From the NCBI RefSeq assembly GCF_037392515.1, contig NC_090281.1, positions 54,352,753-54,416,752 on the forward strand: a stretch of DNA of 64,000 bases, in the 5' to 3' direction. Source of the DNA: Haliotis asinina (Eukaryota > Mollusca > Gastropoda > Lepetellida > Haliotidae). This document shows, piece by piece, positions 11,451 through 26,350 of this stretch. Position 1 is the first letter of the stretch, and each line of letters begins with the position of its first letter. Under the pieces are notes generated by a model. It did no database searches and was not told where the DNA came from. It saw only the letters and a list, made by a program, of their open reading frames with translations. The translations under genes and the position numbers were made by a program.

Positions 11451-14070
11451 CAGTCCAGGTTTGCAGAGAATCATAATCATACAACACAATGAAAGTCATA
11501 ACTTGTTTCTACTTAATACTGGAATGTGGAACACAGCATGTTTTTCACATTGGAGTTATATTTTTAGGATTTGGCTGTTTGGTAGTTTAGTTTAACACAT
11601 GCTCAAGAATTGTCCCACGCATCGCTTTACATTTAACCAAGGGTAATCATCCATTTATGTTATCATTATAATCTCATGGGATGATCAGCCATTAAAAACA
11701 TTTGACACATAGCTTTGATACTAGTAGGGTAGGGAAGGGAAGTAAATTGAGTGTACACAGATACCATAAATGTTTTGTTACATCAAATGCATTGGTTTCA
11801 AACCTAACTTTGAATTTGCATAAAATAAACAAAATGTGTAAACATTACAACATATATTTTGAGTTGCCATGACATACTTAGACATGGAGTTACAACAAGT
11901 GGTCAGATCACTTCATGGAATGGTGCCCTAACCTTGGGAATCCTGTCTTGTTGTACACTTGTCTTCAGGCCCCATTCCATATAACTATCAGAGTGCTTTG
12001 ACTGTCGTAAATAAAGTGTTTGAATGAATATCGCCATAGCACTTTAGGAAAGGGAGCCTAAAGCTCAACCAAGTGGTGTTCATCAGGTAAAGTTTGTATT
12101 TTGTAATGCATTTCCTTGTTCCATTTCCAATGATCGTCATGCTTTTATTTTATTGGAAGATGGTTTTCAATTTGTATTTACTTGTGTTGTTATCATTCTT
12201 CACTAAGTATTAATCTGACACTGTAGTGTGTTCTGACTGCACTAATAACTGTATAATTCTGATACAGTTGAATATCAAGGCTTCATATATTTGGTGCTTG
12301 TTTCATCTCATTCAATACTGGATTGCTTTTTCCCATGTCATTCATGCAAAAACAAGTCAGATGTATTGGGCATACTTGTACCCGACCATGGCTATAGACT
12401 CACACTTTTATTGTATGTGTTTAAAAGTCCATAACATGCTCAACTGACTACTGCAGTGTCCAGTTCAGTATGTTTCAACATTCATAATACATACAATTCG
12501 TTTCTAATCTATTACATTTTGCATCACAACAAAGAGGATAATGTTTTCTCAGGAAACAAATGTAAAGATAGTGAAGTCCAGACTCGATTATTTACAGATC
12601 ACCAGCATATAGCTGGAATATTGCTGAGTGCGGCGTAAAACTAAACTCACTCACTCCAGACAGTGAAACATGTTTGTAATGTACTGAACGTTCCGATAAT
12701 GAACACAAACACATGCTAGAAATTGTCAAAATATACTGATATAGTGTCTCTGAATACCAGCAGTTTCTAAGAATATGTTTTAGTAGACTTTTAAACGGTG
12801 TTGGTATGTTCTTGTTGATCTTCACAGAATAGTCACTTATCATTTGAGGAAATTTGAGTACCTGAGTACTTAAATACATATTTTTTGTGACTTTTTCATG
12901 ATGAATAAGCTTTTGAAAATGCTTGGTTTTGACAAATCTGTGTACCAGAGAAATCCACTGTCAAAAGACAGCAAGTTTTAAAAGATTTTTGCAGATTTCT
13001 CTCAAGATTTGACTGTTCAATATCATTGTTCATTTATTCAAGAGTGCCTATCTCAGATTTTCTCTTGTATGTGTAACATTATTTGGTTAAGCACCATTCC
13101 TGCAGTAAGTGCCTTATGCCAATTGTCAGGTTATTGTGGCAGCTGTACAGGAGCTTTGCATTGCTTGCTGCCTTGTGCTAGTACTTAACTCTAACCAAAG
13201 TTGTGAAAGAGGTCAATATTTAAACCCTTTGGATCAAATCAGTTATTTTCAGGAGATAAAACCAAATCTCACTGAGAATTTGGATCCTAATTAGCAGAAT
13301 TGACATGTTTTGAATATTGTAACTACGAATCCAAACTTTGTAAATTAGAATTGCACATATCATTAATTTGATATGATGTCTGACTATTAATGAGAAAGAA
13401 GAACTCGTCCATTAATATTAATGTATGTCCGTCTATCAGGCTGTCTTTATTAGAGTTGATTATTGTGATGTTATTTGATACCTTTATAATACCAATTATC
13501 GTCTTGTAAATTATTGTGGGAAAGAGAAATATAGGAATAGTGTGCAAGAATATATTTATGGTATTTTAAAAATATTTATATGTATTATTACTTTTGTAGT
13601 GGGGTAAAGGTGTGTGTGTGTTTTAGAGGGGTTTGAGAATGGGGCAGCAGCCTCCCTACTGGTTTACTTAACATTCCTTCATCCATATGTTGCAAGTAAT
13701 GTTACATTCCGTCCTTGTGGATGTTTTTTTACTGGTAAGAAATGTTTAATTTCTGTGTTTTCCAGAGTTATAAAGAATAAAGTAAAATACATCTGTGACT
13801 TGCTTTGTCAGTTGTTTTATTGCTTTCATATAAGGTACAAATTAAGGAATTCACCTGTACAAAATAATTATTTCATTGTAATGAAGCGTCATAATACTGC
13901 TCAGGTTACAGGAAGGATGCTAACCTATTGTGCTAGCTGGAATGTTTAGTTGTTATACCATTGGAATCACATGTAGAATGTTTAGTTGTTATGCCAGCTT
14001 GATTACCTGTAGAATGTGTAGGTGATATGCCCTCCAGAAGTCTTTCAAATGTTTTGCTGTTATACAGCTA
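11451..14070. other. 3' flank of ankyrin gene, no supported gene
   Basis: The 3' UTR of the ankyrin gene probably ends near the AATAAA at 11824 or a later one near 12010. Beyond that I see AT-rich sequence with short random frames. The 111-codon frame at 13614-13949 has no recognisable motif. A SINE tail is listed separately. Confidence 0.5.
12573..12656 (+). repeat. 3' end of SINE
   Basis: Only the last 80 bp or so is present: GTCCAGACTCGATTATTTAC through AGCTGGAATATTGCTGAGTG to CTCACTCACTC. It is 5' truncated, as expected for LINE-copied elements. Confidence 0.8.
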
Positions 14071-16030
14071 GATTACCCGTAGACCAACAAACAAAACACC
14101 AACAAACCATAATAACACAAGTAACAAAACATGAAACTGCGAAAACCACAACTTATCAAAAGAAAGATAACAAAAGTAAGGACGTAATTAGATACAAGAC
14201 CGAAAAGACCAACAACATAAATAAAATAACAAACAAAAACAAAATCAAACTGAGACAATACCCCCTTCATGCAAGAAAGCACTACCGTAAACACACGTGC
14301 ACGCACGCGCGTAACTGCCCAGAACATTCAATCGAACAAAAGGAACAAACACCATTCTCTCAATCAGTGATACATCATTAAAACCATAACACGAATGTGG
14401 AATAGACAATACATGTGTGAATAAACTGAATGAGGCAAGCAGAATACACACAAAGATACCTAAACAAAAAAAACAACAAAAAAACAAAACAAACCAGCAC
14501 AAACAGATCACAAAACAAACAGCAGACATGTAATAGAAACAAGAAAATAAAGAGAATATATCCATCAACCAGCATTAAAATCTTCTATCACACATCAAAG
14601 AACAATTGAAACAAAAAAAAATATCAGTCCCTGAAATAACATCAGCAAAACAGGAACGAACTAATCTGAGCTATAAAAGAACAAATGAAATAAATCAATT
14701 ATGGCAAGAACCATCCAAAAACAAGCAAACAAAGAACAAAACAAACACGTGTAAACACCGAAATGAACCCATAAACAAGCACGCGATGCCGAAACCCAAG
14801 AACAGTCCACGCAAATAACAACACAAGTAAACATCAAACTGAGAAAACATCAAATTAACCAGAGAACGCTAACACAAGCAATCACCCCAAAAGATCCCAA
14901 CAGACGGAAAAGGAATGGACAACAGAACAAGAAAACTAAATAAGGGAGGCTAAGAGAAGCAAATAGGGAGGCACAATCAAATACTAACATGTGAAACAAC
15001 AAACCTCAAAGTTAAGAAATCAACACGAAAGCAAGACACAGTCGACAAACTAGTAAACAAAAATAGAACAGACCAAACACACGTCTAAAAAACGACAGGG
15101 ACCCTTCAAAAAGCATAAAAATAACAAAAACAACATTATACCAAGTGAATAAATACAAACACATGTGGCCAAGCTTCAAAATAAGGACACCTCAACTTCA
15201 CACAAATGCAACACATGCAGTCACCAAAAGAAAAGAAGAAAATGAAAAACAATGTGGCTCATAAACTAAGTTTACCAAGCGACAAAACTGCAATGAAGAA
15301 CCACACGCATCGAAAGAAAACACAACCAAGCCAATATTTCAACATAAACATGAAATAGAAACAAAGGAAATAAGGAAAAGAAAGTCATCAACCAGGTAAA
15401 TAAATATCGAAATTATCAAACAATACAATAAAGAAAAGAAAACCATCAACCAGGTAAATAAATATTCAAAATATCAAACACAGTATCGAATATCAAAACA
15501 CAAAAGGAACAAACATCCAACTATCAATCACTTAAACAACATCATCAAAACCTGAAGCACAAAAGATGAATATACTACTCAATGAGTAAACTAAAACAGT
15601 CAAATCGCATAACACCAATGAACAAACACACTAAGAAAATAAAAAATGCCAACATTTGAGCAAAAAACAAAACAGAAAAAACAAGAATCAAACTAAATCA
15701 AAGGAAGAAAAAAATAACTATCAACAAGCTAAATGAATATCCAAGAATTCAAACAAAGCATCAAACATCAGAGAACAAGAGTAAGAAACAACCAACTACC
15801 AATCATTGAAACAACATCATTAAAACCCAAAAACAAAAAATAGAATTCACAACATAATCAATACACAAAAAGAAGCAAGCAAAAATATACCAATGAGAAA
15901 ACATACAAACAAAACGAAACCCCAAATTGCCAACAGTAAAAAACAAAAACAATAAAACAAAACATAAATAAATAAAGATAAAATCAAAACAAAAAAAAGT
16001 AAGAAAAGAGAAGTATCCGTCAGTTAAATG
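14070..16030 (+). repeat. A/C-rich satellite, diverged flank
   Basis: The plus strand is dominated by A and C, with words such as AACAAAC, ATCAAAC and AAAACAAAAC. Pieces of the subunits seen further right recur (for example ATCAAACATCAAAG, then ACAACATCA), but neighbouring units are poorly alike and no long period can be read. This looks like old, unhomogenised satellite at the array edge. Minus-strand frames full of F, C, L and V are artefacts of the base bias. Confidence 0.75.
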
Positions 16031-19000
16031 AACATGCAAATATGCAAATGAAGTATCAAACATCAAAGAACAAAAGGAACAAACATCAAACTATCAATCT
16101 CTAAAACATCACGAGAAAAGGAAACACAAAACAGGATTGGACAACACAAACGGTAAACTAAATATGGCAAGTAAAATAACAACAAAAAAACCAAACACAA
16201 ATAGAATAAAACACAAACAACCAACTACCAACAAACTAAATGAATATATAAGAATTCAAACAAAGTATCAAACATCAAAGAAGAAAAGGAACAAACAACA
16301 AAATATCAATTACTGATATAAAATCATCAAAACGCGAAACACAAACAGTAAATACACAGCGAAATGAGTAAACGCAACGAGGGCAAGCACAATAGCACCA
16401 ATAAACAAACACACAAACAGAATAAACCACAATCAAACCAACATAAAAACAATAAAGAAAAACTAAGCAGAAAAATAAAATCAAAACTAAGGAAAGAAAG
16501 AAAATATAACCATCAACAAGCCAAATGAACATCCCAGTATTCCAACGAAGTATCAAACATCAAAGAACAAAACGACCAACCAACAAACTATCAATCACTA
16601 AAAGAGTAAGACACACATTCAGAACAAAAGAAAGTGAGGAAAACAACACCATGCAAACAGAATAAAACACAACCATCCGAAAACATAAACTCTAAAAGCC
16701 AAGCAGCAAACATAACATCAAAACAAAGGGACAAAAACAAAGGCATCTATCAACCAACTGAGAGAACATCCAACAATACAAACAAAGCATCAAACATCAA
16801 AGAAAAAATTCGAAAAACATCAAACTGTCAATCACTGAAACAACATCAACAAAACCCGAACACACAAAAGACGAATGGACAACACAATGAGTAAACAAAA
16901 TGAGGCAAACAAAATAACACCAAGACACAAAAACAGAAACAGAATAAACGACAATCAAGCCAACATTCAAACGCTAAAAAATAAAATAAAGCAGCAAATA
17001 TAAAATCCAAATCAAAAGAAAGTAAGAAAACATAACTACACGAAAGTTAAATGAACATGCAAATATGCAAACGAAGTATCAAACATCAAAGAACAAAAGG
17101 AACAAACATCAAACTATCAATCTCTAAAACATCACGAAAAAAGGAAACACAAAACAGGATTGGACAACACAAACGGTAAACTAAATATGGCAAATAAAAT
17201 AACAACATAAAAAACCCGCACAAACAAGTAGAACAAAAAAGAAACAACGAACTACAACAAACTAAATGAATTTATAAGAATTCAAACAAAGTATCAAACA
17301 TCAAAGAAGAAAAGGAACAAACAACAAAATATCAATTACTGATATAAAATCATCAACACGCAAAACACAAACACTAAATACACAGTGAAATGAGTAAACT
17401 CAACGAGGGCAAGCACAAAAGCACCAATAAACAAACACACAAACAGAATAAGCCACAATCAAGCCAACATAAAAAAAATGAAGAAAAACGAAGCAGAAAA
17501 ATAAAATCAAAACAAAGGAAAAAAAGAAAATATAACCATCAACAAGCCAAATGAACATCCAAGTATTCCAACGAAGCATCAAACATCAAAGAACAAAACG
17601 ACCAACCAACAAACTATCAATCACTAAAAGAGTAAGACACACATTCAGAACAAAAGAAAGAGAAGAAAACAACACCATGCAAACAGAATAAAACACAACC
17701 ACCCCAAATTCTAAACACTAAAAGCAAAGCAGCAAACATAACATCAAACCAAAGGGACAAAAACAAAGGTATCTATCAACCAACTGAGAGAACATCCAAC
17801 AATACAAACAAAGCATCAAACATCAAAGAAAAAACTCGAAAAACATCAAACTGTCAATCACTGAAACAACATCAACAAAACCCGAACACACAAAAGACGA
17901 ATGGACAACACAATGAGTAAACAAAATGAGGCAAACAAAATAACACCAAGACACAAAAACGGAAACAGAATAAACGGCAATCAAGCCAACATTCAAACGC
18001 TAGAAAATAAAATAAAACAGGACATATAAAATCAAAATAAAAGACAGTAAGAAAACATAACTACATGAAAGTTAAATGAACATGCAAATATGCAAAAGGA
18101 AGTATCAAATATCAAAGAACAAAAGGAACAAACATCAAACTATCAATCTCTAAAACATCACGAAAACAGGAAACACAAAACAGGATTGGACAACACAAAC
18201 GGTAAACTAAATATGGCAAGTAAAATAACAACAACAACAAAAAACAAACACAAATAGAATAAAACACAAACAACCAACTACCAACAAACTAAATGAATAT
18301 ATAAGAATTCAAACAAAGTATCAAACATCAAAGAAGAAAAGGAACAAACAACAAAATATCAATTACTGAAATAAAATCATCAAAACGCGAAACACAAACA
18401 GTAAATAGACAGCGAAATGAGTAAACTCAACGAGGGAAGCACAATAGCACCAATAAACAAACACACAAACAGAATAAGCCACAATCAAGCCAACATAAAA
18501 ACAATAAAGAAAAACGAAGCAGAAAAATAAAATCAAAACTAAGGAAAGAAAGAAAATATAACCATCAACAAGCCAAATGAACATCCCAGTATTCCAACGA
18601 AGTATCAAACATCAAAGAACAAAACGACCAACCAACAAACTATCAATCACTAAAAGAGTAAGACACACATTCAGAACAAAAGAAAGTGAGGAAAACAACA
18701 CCATGCAAACAGAATAAAACACAACCATTCGAAAACATAAACTCTAAAAGCCAAGCAGCAAACATAACATCAAAACAAAGGGACAAAAACAAAGGCATCT
18801 ATCAACCAACTGAGAGAACATCCAACAATACAAACAAAGCATCAAACATCAAAGAAAAAATTCGAAAAACATCAAACTGTCAATCACTGAAACAACATCA
18901 ACAAAACCCGAACACACAAAAGACGAATGGACAACACAATGAGTAAACAAAATGAGGCAAACAAAATAACACCAAGACACAAAAACAGAAACAGAATCAA

Positions 19001-22000
19001 CGGCAATCAAGCCAACATTCAAACGCTAAAAAATAAAATAAAGCAACAAATATAAAATCCAAATAAAAGAAAGTAAGAAAACATAACTACACGAAAGTTA
19101 AATGAACATGCAAATATGCAAACGAAGTATCAAACATCAAAGAACAAAAGGAACAAACATCAAACTATCAATCTCTAAAACATCACGAAAAAGGGAAACA
19201 CAAAACAGGATTGGACAACACAAACGGTAAACTAAATATGGCAAGTAAAATAACAACAACAAAACCAAACACAAATAGAATAAAACAAACAACCAACTAC
19301 CAACACACTAAATGAATACATAAGAATTCAAACAAAGTATCAAACATCAAAGAAGAAAAGGAACAAACAACAAACTATCAACCAACTGAGAGAACATCCA
19401 ACAATACAAACAAAGGATCAAACATCAAAGAAAACACTCGAAAAACATCAAACTGTCAATCACTGAAACAACATCAACAAAACCCGAACACACAAAAGAC
19501 GAATGGACAACACAATGAGTAAACAAAATGAGGCAAACAAAATAACACCAAGACACAAAAACAGAAACAGAATCAACGACAATCAAGCCAACATTCAAAC
19601 GCTAAAAAATAAAATAAAGCAGCAAATATAAAATCCAAATCAAAAGAAAGTAAGAAAACATAACTACACGAAAGTTAAATCAACATGCAAATATGCAAAC
19701 GAAGTATCAAACATCAAAGAACAAAAGGAACAAACATCAAACTATCAATCTCTAAAACATCACGAAAAAGGGAAACACAAAACAGGATTGGACAACACAA
19801 ACGGTAAACTAAATATGGCAAGTAAAATAACAAAAAAAACAAAAACAAACACAAATAGAATAAAACACAACCAACCAACTACCAACAAACTAAATGAATA
19901 TATAAGAATTCAAACAAAGTATCAAACATCAAAGAAGAAAAGGAACAAACAACAAACTATCAATTACTGAAATAAAATCATCAAAACGCGAAACACAAAC
20001 AGTAAATACACAGCGAAATGAGTAAACGCAACGAGGGCAAGCACAATAGCACCAATAAACAAACACACAAACAGAATAAGCCACAATCAAGCCAACATAA
20101 AAACAATAAAAAAACGAAGCAGAAAAATAAAATCAAAACAAAGGAAAGAAAGAAAATATAACCATCAACAAGCCAAATGAACATCCAAGTATTCCAACGA
20201 AGTATGAAACATCAAAGAACAAAACGACCAACCAACAAACTATCAATCACTAAAAGAGTAAGACACACATTCAGAACAAAAGAAAGAGAAGAAAACAACA
20301 CCATGCAAACAGAATAAAACACAACCACCCCAAATTCTAAACACTAAAAGCCAAGCAGCAAACATAACATCAAACCAAAGGGACAAAAACAAAGGTATCT
20401 ATCAACCAACTGAGAGAACATCCAACAATACAAACAAAGCATCAAACATCAAAGACAAAACTCGAAAAACATCAAACTGTCAATCACGGAAACAACATCA
20501 ACAAAACCCGAACACACAAAAGAGGAACGGACAACAAAATGAGGCAAACAAAATAACACCAAGACACAAAAACGGAAACAGAATAAACGGCAATCAAGCC
20601 AGCATTCAAACGCTAGAAAATAAAATAAAACAGTAAATATAAAATCAAAACAAAAGAAAGTAAGAAAACATAACTACACGAAAGTTAAATGAACATGCAA
20701 ATATGCAAACGAAGTATCAAACATCAAAGAACAAAAGGAACAAACATCAAACTATCAATCCCTAAAACATCACGAGAAAAGGAAACACAAAACAGGATTG
20801 GACAACACAAACGGTAAACTAAATATGGCAAGTAAAATAACAACAACAAAACCAAACACAAATAGAATAAAACAAACAACCAACTACCAACACACTAAAT
20901 GAATACATAAGAATTCAAACAAAGTATCAAACATCAAAGAAGAAAAGGAACAAACAACAAACTATCAACCAACTGAGAGAACATCCAACAATACAAACAA
21001 AGGATCAAACATCAAAGAAAACACTCGAAAAACATCAAACTGTCAATCACTGAAACAACATCAACAAAACCCGAACACACAAAAGACGAATGGACAACAC
21101 AATGAGTAAACAAAATGAGGCAAACAAAATAACACCAAGACACAAAAGCAGAAACAGAATCAACGACAATCAAGCCAACATTCAAACGCTAAAAAATAAA
21201 ATAAAGCAGCAAATATAAAATCCAAATCAAAAGAAAGTAAGAAAACATAACTACACGAAAGTTAAATCAACATGCAAATATGCAAACGAAGTATCAAACA
21301 TCAAAGAACAAAAGGAACAAACATCAAACTATCAATCTCTAAAACATCACGAAAAAGGGAAACACAAAACAGGATTGGACAACACAAACGGTAAACTAAA
21401 TATGGCAAGTAAAATAACAAAAAAAACAAAAACAAACACAAATAGAATAAAACACAAACAACCAACTACCAACAAACTAAATGAATATATAAGAATTCAA
21501 ACAAAGTATCAAACATCAAAGAAGAAAAGGAACAAACAACAAACTATCAATTACTGAAATAAAATCATCAAAACGCGAAACACAAACAGTAAATACACAG
21601 CGAAATGAGTAAACTCAACGAGGGAAGCACAATAGCACCAATAAACAAACACACAAACAGAATAAGCCACAATCAAGCCAACATAAAAACAATAAAGAAA
21701 AACGAAGCAGAAAAATAAAATCAAAACAAAGGAAAGAAAGAAAATATAACCATCAACAAGCCAAATGAACATCCCAGTATTCCAACGAAGTATCAAACAT
21801 CAAAGAACAAAACGACCAACCAACAAACTATCAATCACTAAAAGAGAAAGAAACACATTGAGAACAAAAGAAAGAGAAGAAAACAACACCATGCAAACAG
21901 AATAAAACACAACCACCCCAAATTCTAAACACTAAAAGCCAAGCAGCAAACATAACATCAAACCAAAGGGACAAAAACAAAGGTATCTATCAACCAACTG

Positions 22001-23965
22001 AGAGAACATCCAACAATACAAACAAAGCATCAAACATCAAAGAAAACACTCGAAAAACATCAAACTGTCAGTCACTGAAACAACATCAACAAAACCCGAA
22101 CACACAAAAGAGGAACGGACAACACAATGAGTAAACAAAATGAGGCAAACAAAAAACCACCAAGACACAAAAACGGAAACAGAATAAACGGCAATCAAGC
22201 CAGCATTGAAACGCTAGAAAATAAAATAAAACAGTAAATATAAAATCAAAACAAAAGAAAGTAAGAAAACATAACTACACGAAAGTTAAATGAACATGCA
22301 AATATGCAAAAGGAAGTATCAAACATCAAAGAACAAAAGGAACAAACATCAAACTATCAATCTCTAAAACATCACGAGAAAAGGAAACACAAAACAGGAT
22401 TGGACAACACAAACGGTAAACTAAATATGGCAAGTAAAATAACAACAACAACAAAAAACAAACACAAATAGAATAAAACACAAACAACCAACTACCAACA
22501 AACTAAATGAATATATAAGAATTCAAACAAAGTATCAAACATCAAAGAAGAAAAGGAACAAACAACAAACTATCAATTACTGAAATAAAATCATCAAAAC
22601 GCGAAACACAAACAGTAAATACACAGTGAAATGAGTAAACTCAACAAGGGAAGCACAATAGCACCAATAAACAAACACACAAACAGAATAAGCCACAATC
22701 AAGCCAACATAAAAACAATAAAAAAACGAAGCAGAAAAATAAAATCAAAACAAAGGAAAGAAAGAAAATATAACCATCAACAAGCCAAATGAACATCCCA
22801 GTATTCCAACGAAGTATCAAACATCAAAGAACAAAACGACCAACCAACAAACTATCAATCACTAAAAGAATAAGACACACATTCAGAACAAAAGAAAGAA
22901 AGGAAAACAACACCATGCAAACAGAATAAAACATAACCACCCCAAATTATAAACTCTAAAAGCCAAGCAGCAAACATAACATCAAACCAAAGGGACAAAA
23001 ACAAAGGTAACTATCAATCAACTGAGAGAACATCCAACAATACAAACAAAGCATCAAAGATCAAAGAAAAAACTTGAAAAACATCAAACTGTCAATCACT
23101 GAAACAACATCAACAAAACCCGAACACACAAAAGACGAATGGACAACACAATGAGTAAACAAAATGAGGCAAACAAAATAACACCAAGACACAAAAACAG
23201 AAACAGAATAAACGGCAATCAAGCCAACATTGAAACGCTAAAAAATAAAATAAAGCAGCAAATATAAAATCCAAATAAAAGAAAGTAAGAAAACATAACT
23301 ACACGAAAGTTAAATGAACATGCAAATATGCAAGCGAAGTATCAAACATCAAAGAACAAAAGGAACAAACATCAAACTATTAATCTCTAAAACATCACGA
23401 AAAAAGGAAACACAAAACAGGATTGGACAACACAAACGGTAAACTAAATATGGCAAGTAAAATAACAACAAAAAAACCAAACACAAATAGAATAAAACAC
23501 AAACAACCAACTACCAACAAACTAAATGAATATATAAGAATTCAAACAAAGTATCAAACATCAAAGAAGAAAAGGAACAAACAACAAACTATCAATTACT
23601 GAAATAAAATCATCAAAACGCGAAACACAAACAGTAAATACACAGCGAAATGAGTAAACTCAACGAGGGCAAGCACAATAGCACCAATAAACAAACACAC
23701 AAACAGAAGAAGCCACAATCAAGCCAACATAAAAACAATAAAGAAAAACGAAGCAGAAAAATAAAATCAAAACAAAGGAAAGAAAGAAAATAGAACCATC
23801 AACAAGCCAAATGAACATCCAAGTATTCCAACGAAGTATCAAACATCAAAGAACAAAACGACCAACCAACAAACTATCAATCACTAAAAGAATATCATCA
23901 AAACACGAAACAGAAAAGAGGATTCGACAACACAAAAAGTAGACTAAAGAAGGCAAGCAAAATAA
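16030..23965 (+). repeat. Higher-order satellite array, ~1,025-bp period
   Basis: The marker GAACATGCAAATATGCAAA (CAACATG in two copies) occurs near 16030, 17053, 18076, 19104, 19680, 20692, 21268, 22290 and 23318. Spacings are therefore about 1023, 1023, 1028, 576, 1012, 576, 1022 and 1028 bp. Each long period is made of four related subunits of roughly 215-285 bp, each opening with (A)GTATCAAACATCAAAG. The 576-bp periods lack the second and most of the third subunit. Copies are very similar, so the array has been homogenised. All frames inside (for example the repeated 60-86-codon ones) are repeat artefacts. I saw no CENP-B-like box on inspection. Confidence 0.9.
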
Positions 23966-23969
23966 CAGA

Positions 23970-26350
23970 GTGGAGATAGAGATGTGAGGATGGAGAGGGA
24001 TGTGAAGGGGGTGTAGGAGGGACGTAAGGAAAAGACGGTGGATGGAGGACAGTGAGAAAGTAGGTATAATAGTAGTAGGGAGAAGGGAGGATCGATGACA
24101 CAGGGGCAGTAGGGAGGATGGAGGGGAAGGACGGAGGGTGAAGGACAGTGATAAAGTAGGTATAGTAATAGTGGGGAGAAGGGAGGATCGAAGACACGGG
24201 CAGTAGGGAGGTTGGAGGGGAAGGACGGAGGATGAAGGACAGTGAGAAAGTAGGTATAGTAATGGTGGGGAGAAGGGAGGATCGAAGACACAGGGGCAGT
24301 AGGGAGGTTGGAGGGGAAGGACGGAGGATGAAGGACAGAAGGTAAGTAGGGAGGATGGGAAAGGAAGTAGGGGGAACTGAGAAGGATGGAGAACAGGTGG
24401 GAAAGTTGGAAGGATGGTGAAGATGTATGTGGGGTGGAGGACAGAGGATTGAAGGAGGCTGGTGGGGAAGGATGGAAGATGGAGGACATAGATGAAGTAG
24501 GGAGGATGAAGGGTGAGAACGGAAGATTGGGGACAGAGGGGAAGTAGAAAGGATACAGTGGGGATTTGGGTCTGTGCAGTGGGAAGTAGGGAGGACTAAG
24601 GGTAAGGATGGAGGACAAAAGGGAAATAGAGATGATGGCGGGGCAGTAGGATTTCTGGAGAATGGAGAGTGGAAGGGAAGGACAGAGGACGGATGGGAGG
24701 GTAAAGAGAATGGGGAGTATGGAAGACAGAGGGGAAGTAGGGAGCATAGACGACAAGTAGGGAGGGTGGAGGCAGGGGGGAAGGATGAAGGGGAAGAACG
24801 AAGTTGAAGTACAGAAGGGAAGTATTGAGTTGATGAAGCTGGGTGGATGAAATTTGGGTGGGTGGAGGGGGTGTAGGAACGATGAAAGGGAAGGGCTGAG
24901 GATGGAGGACAGACGTGATGGTGAGGATGAAGAGAGACGTAAGGGAAGGTCAGAGCATGGAGGACAGTAAAGGACAGAAGAGGGAAAGGAAGTAAGGACG
25001 ATAGAGAGGATGAACGAGAAGTGGGGAGGATGGAGAGGGATATAGGGTGGATGGATGGAGTGTAAGGTGGATGGAAGGGTAGGACGGATGGAGGACAGGG
25101 GAAGTGGGGACTATGGAGTGAAGGACGGTGGATGGAAGATAGAGGGAGGATGGAGGGGGAAGCTGGGCAGGGAGGATGACGGGGAAGGACAGTCGATGGA
25201 GGACAGATGGAGAGTAGAGAAGATGGATGGAGAAGTAGGAAGGATGGAGGGCATAGAGGATGGAGGGGAAGTAGGGAGGGTGAAGGTGGAAGTAGGGAGA
25301 AGGGCTTAGAATGGATGAAAGAGGTGATGAAGGGAAGGACAGTGGATAAAGGACAGAGGAGAATTAGGGAGGATGCACCACAGAGGGGATGTAGAGAGGA
25401 TGAAGGGTTGTGGGGAGGATGGAGGAGAAGGATTCAGGATGTAGGACAAAGTTGAAGTAGGGAGGGTGAGGGGGAAGGATGGAGGATGGAGGATGGAGGA
25501 AAAAGTTGAAGTAGAGAGGGTGATGGGGAAGGATGGAGGACAAAGGTGATGAAGGGAGGATGAAAGGGAAACTAGGGAGGGTGAGGGGGGGGGGGGGGGA
25601 GATAGGAAGATTAAGGGTAAGGACAGAGGATTGAAAACAGAGTTGAAATAGAGAGTTGATTAAGTTGGATGGATGATGGACTGAGTGGCTGTAAGTAGAA
25701 TGAAGGATGGGTGAATTGTGGATGGACTGGAAAATGAAAGACTTATGGAATGGAAGATGGGGAAAGTACTGGAGAGGTCAGATGGATGAGTGACATGTAG
25801 TGTGAGGGAAGTGTATGAAGCACAGAGATGATGTAGAGAGGATGAAGGAATGAGTAATTGAAGGTCAGAGCATGGATGATGCAGGGAAACTTGTCAGGGT
25901 GTAGGGAGGGTTAAGGGGAAGGACATGGGATGGAGGACAGACGGGAAGGGGAGGATAAAAAGGAAAGCAGAGGAAGGCCAGAGCATGGAGGACAGAGGGA
26001 TAGAAGGGAGGATGTAGGAGAAGAGGAGAGGATGGAGGACAGAGAGGAAGTAAGGAAGATATACTAGGATGAATTTTGGATTGAGAGAATGGATGGAGGA
26101 TGCAGGACAAAGGGTAAGTTGGAAGGATGCAAGGGATGGAAGGAGGACATGATAGATGACGGGGATTAAAAGGGAATCAGCGTGAAGAAAGGGAAAGGGT
26201 ACAGGACGGAGGGCAGAGATGAAATAGGGTGAATGGAGAAAAGAGGGGAAGGATGGAGGATGGAGGCCAAGTGGGAAGTACGGAGAATGGAAGGGTTAGA
26301 TGGTGGATGGAGAGGATGGGGAAGTAGAAAGGATGATGGAGAAGGATGGA
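23970..26350 (+). repeat. Polypurine G/A-rich minisatellite domain
   Basis: The plus strand is almost all G and A with scattered T and few C, built from variants of GGGAGGATGGAGGGGAAGGA and GGATGGAGGACAGAGG. At about 24050-24330 a longer unit of roughly 120 bp repeats about three times (GAAAGTAGGTATAGTAATGG, then GGGAGAAGGGAGGATCGA). The long minus-strand frame at 23944-24756, rich in S, P and L, is simply this repeat translated. The base bias could favour triplex or G-quadruplex structure; that is inference. Confidence 0.9.
25585..25599 (+). repeat. G15 homopolymer
   Basis: Fifteen consecutive G are read in the polypurine domain. Such runs are prone to length error in any sequencing method. 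Confidence 0.9.

Noticed and set aside
14022-14575. Overlapping frames of 65-119 codons rich in Phe, Leu and Cys or Lys and Asn
   Set aside because: Product of the biased satellite sequence on both strands; no motif.
16275-23842. Repeated 60-93-codon frames, some with hydrophobic membrane-like stretches
   Set aside because: They recur with the satellite period and reflect A/C base bias read from the other strand.
16030-23965. CRISPR-like regular repeats
   Set aside because: Units are contiguous long satellites without short unique spacers, and the genome is eukaryotic.
23944-24756. 270-codon minus-strand frame rich in Ser, Pro and Leu
   Set aside because: It is the complement of the polypurine minisatellite; codons CTT, CCT and TCC follow from the repeat, and there is no domain or splice context.
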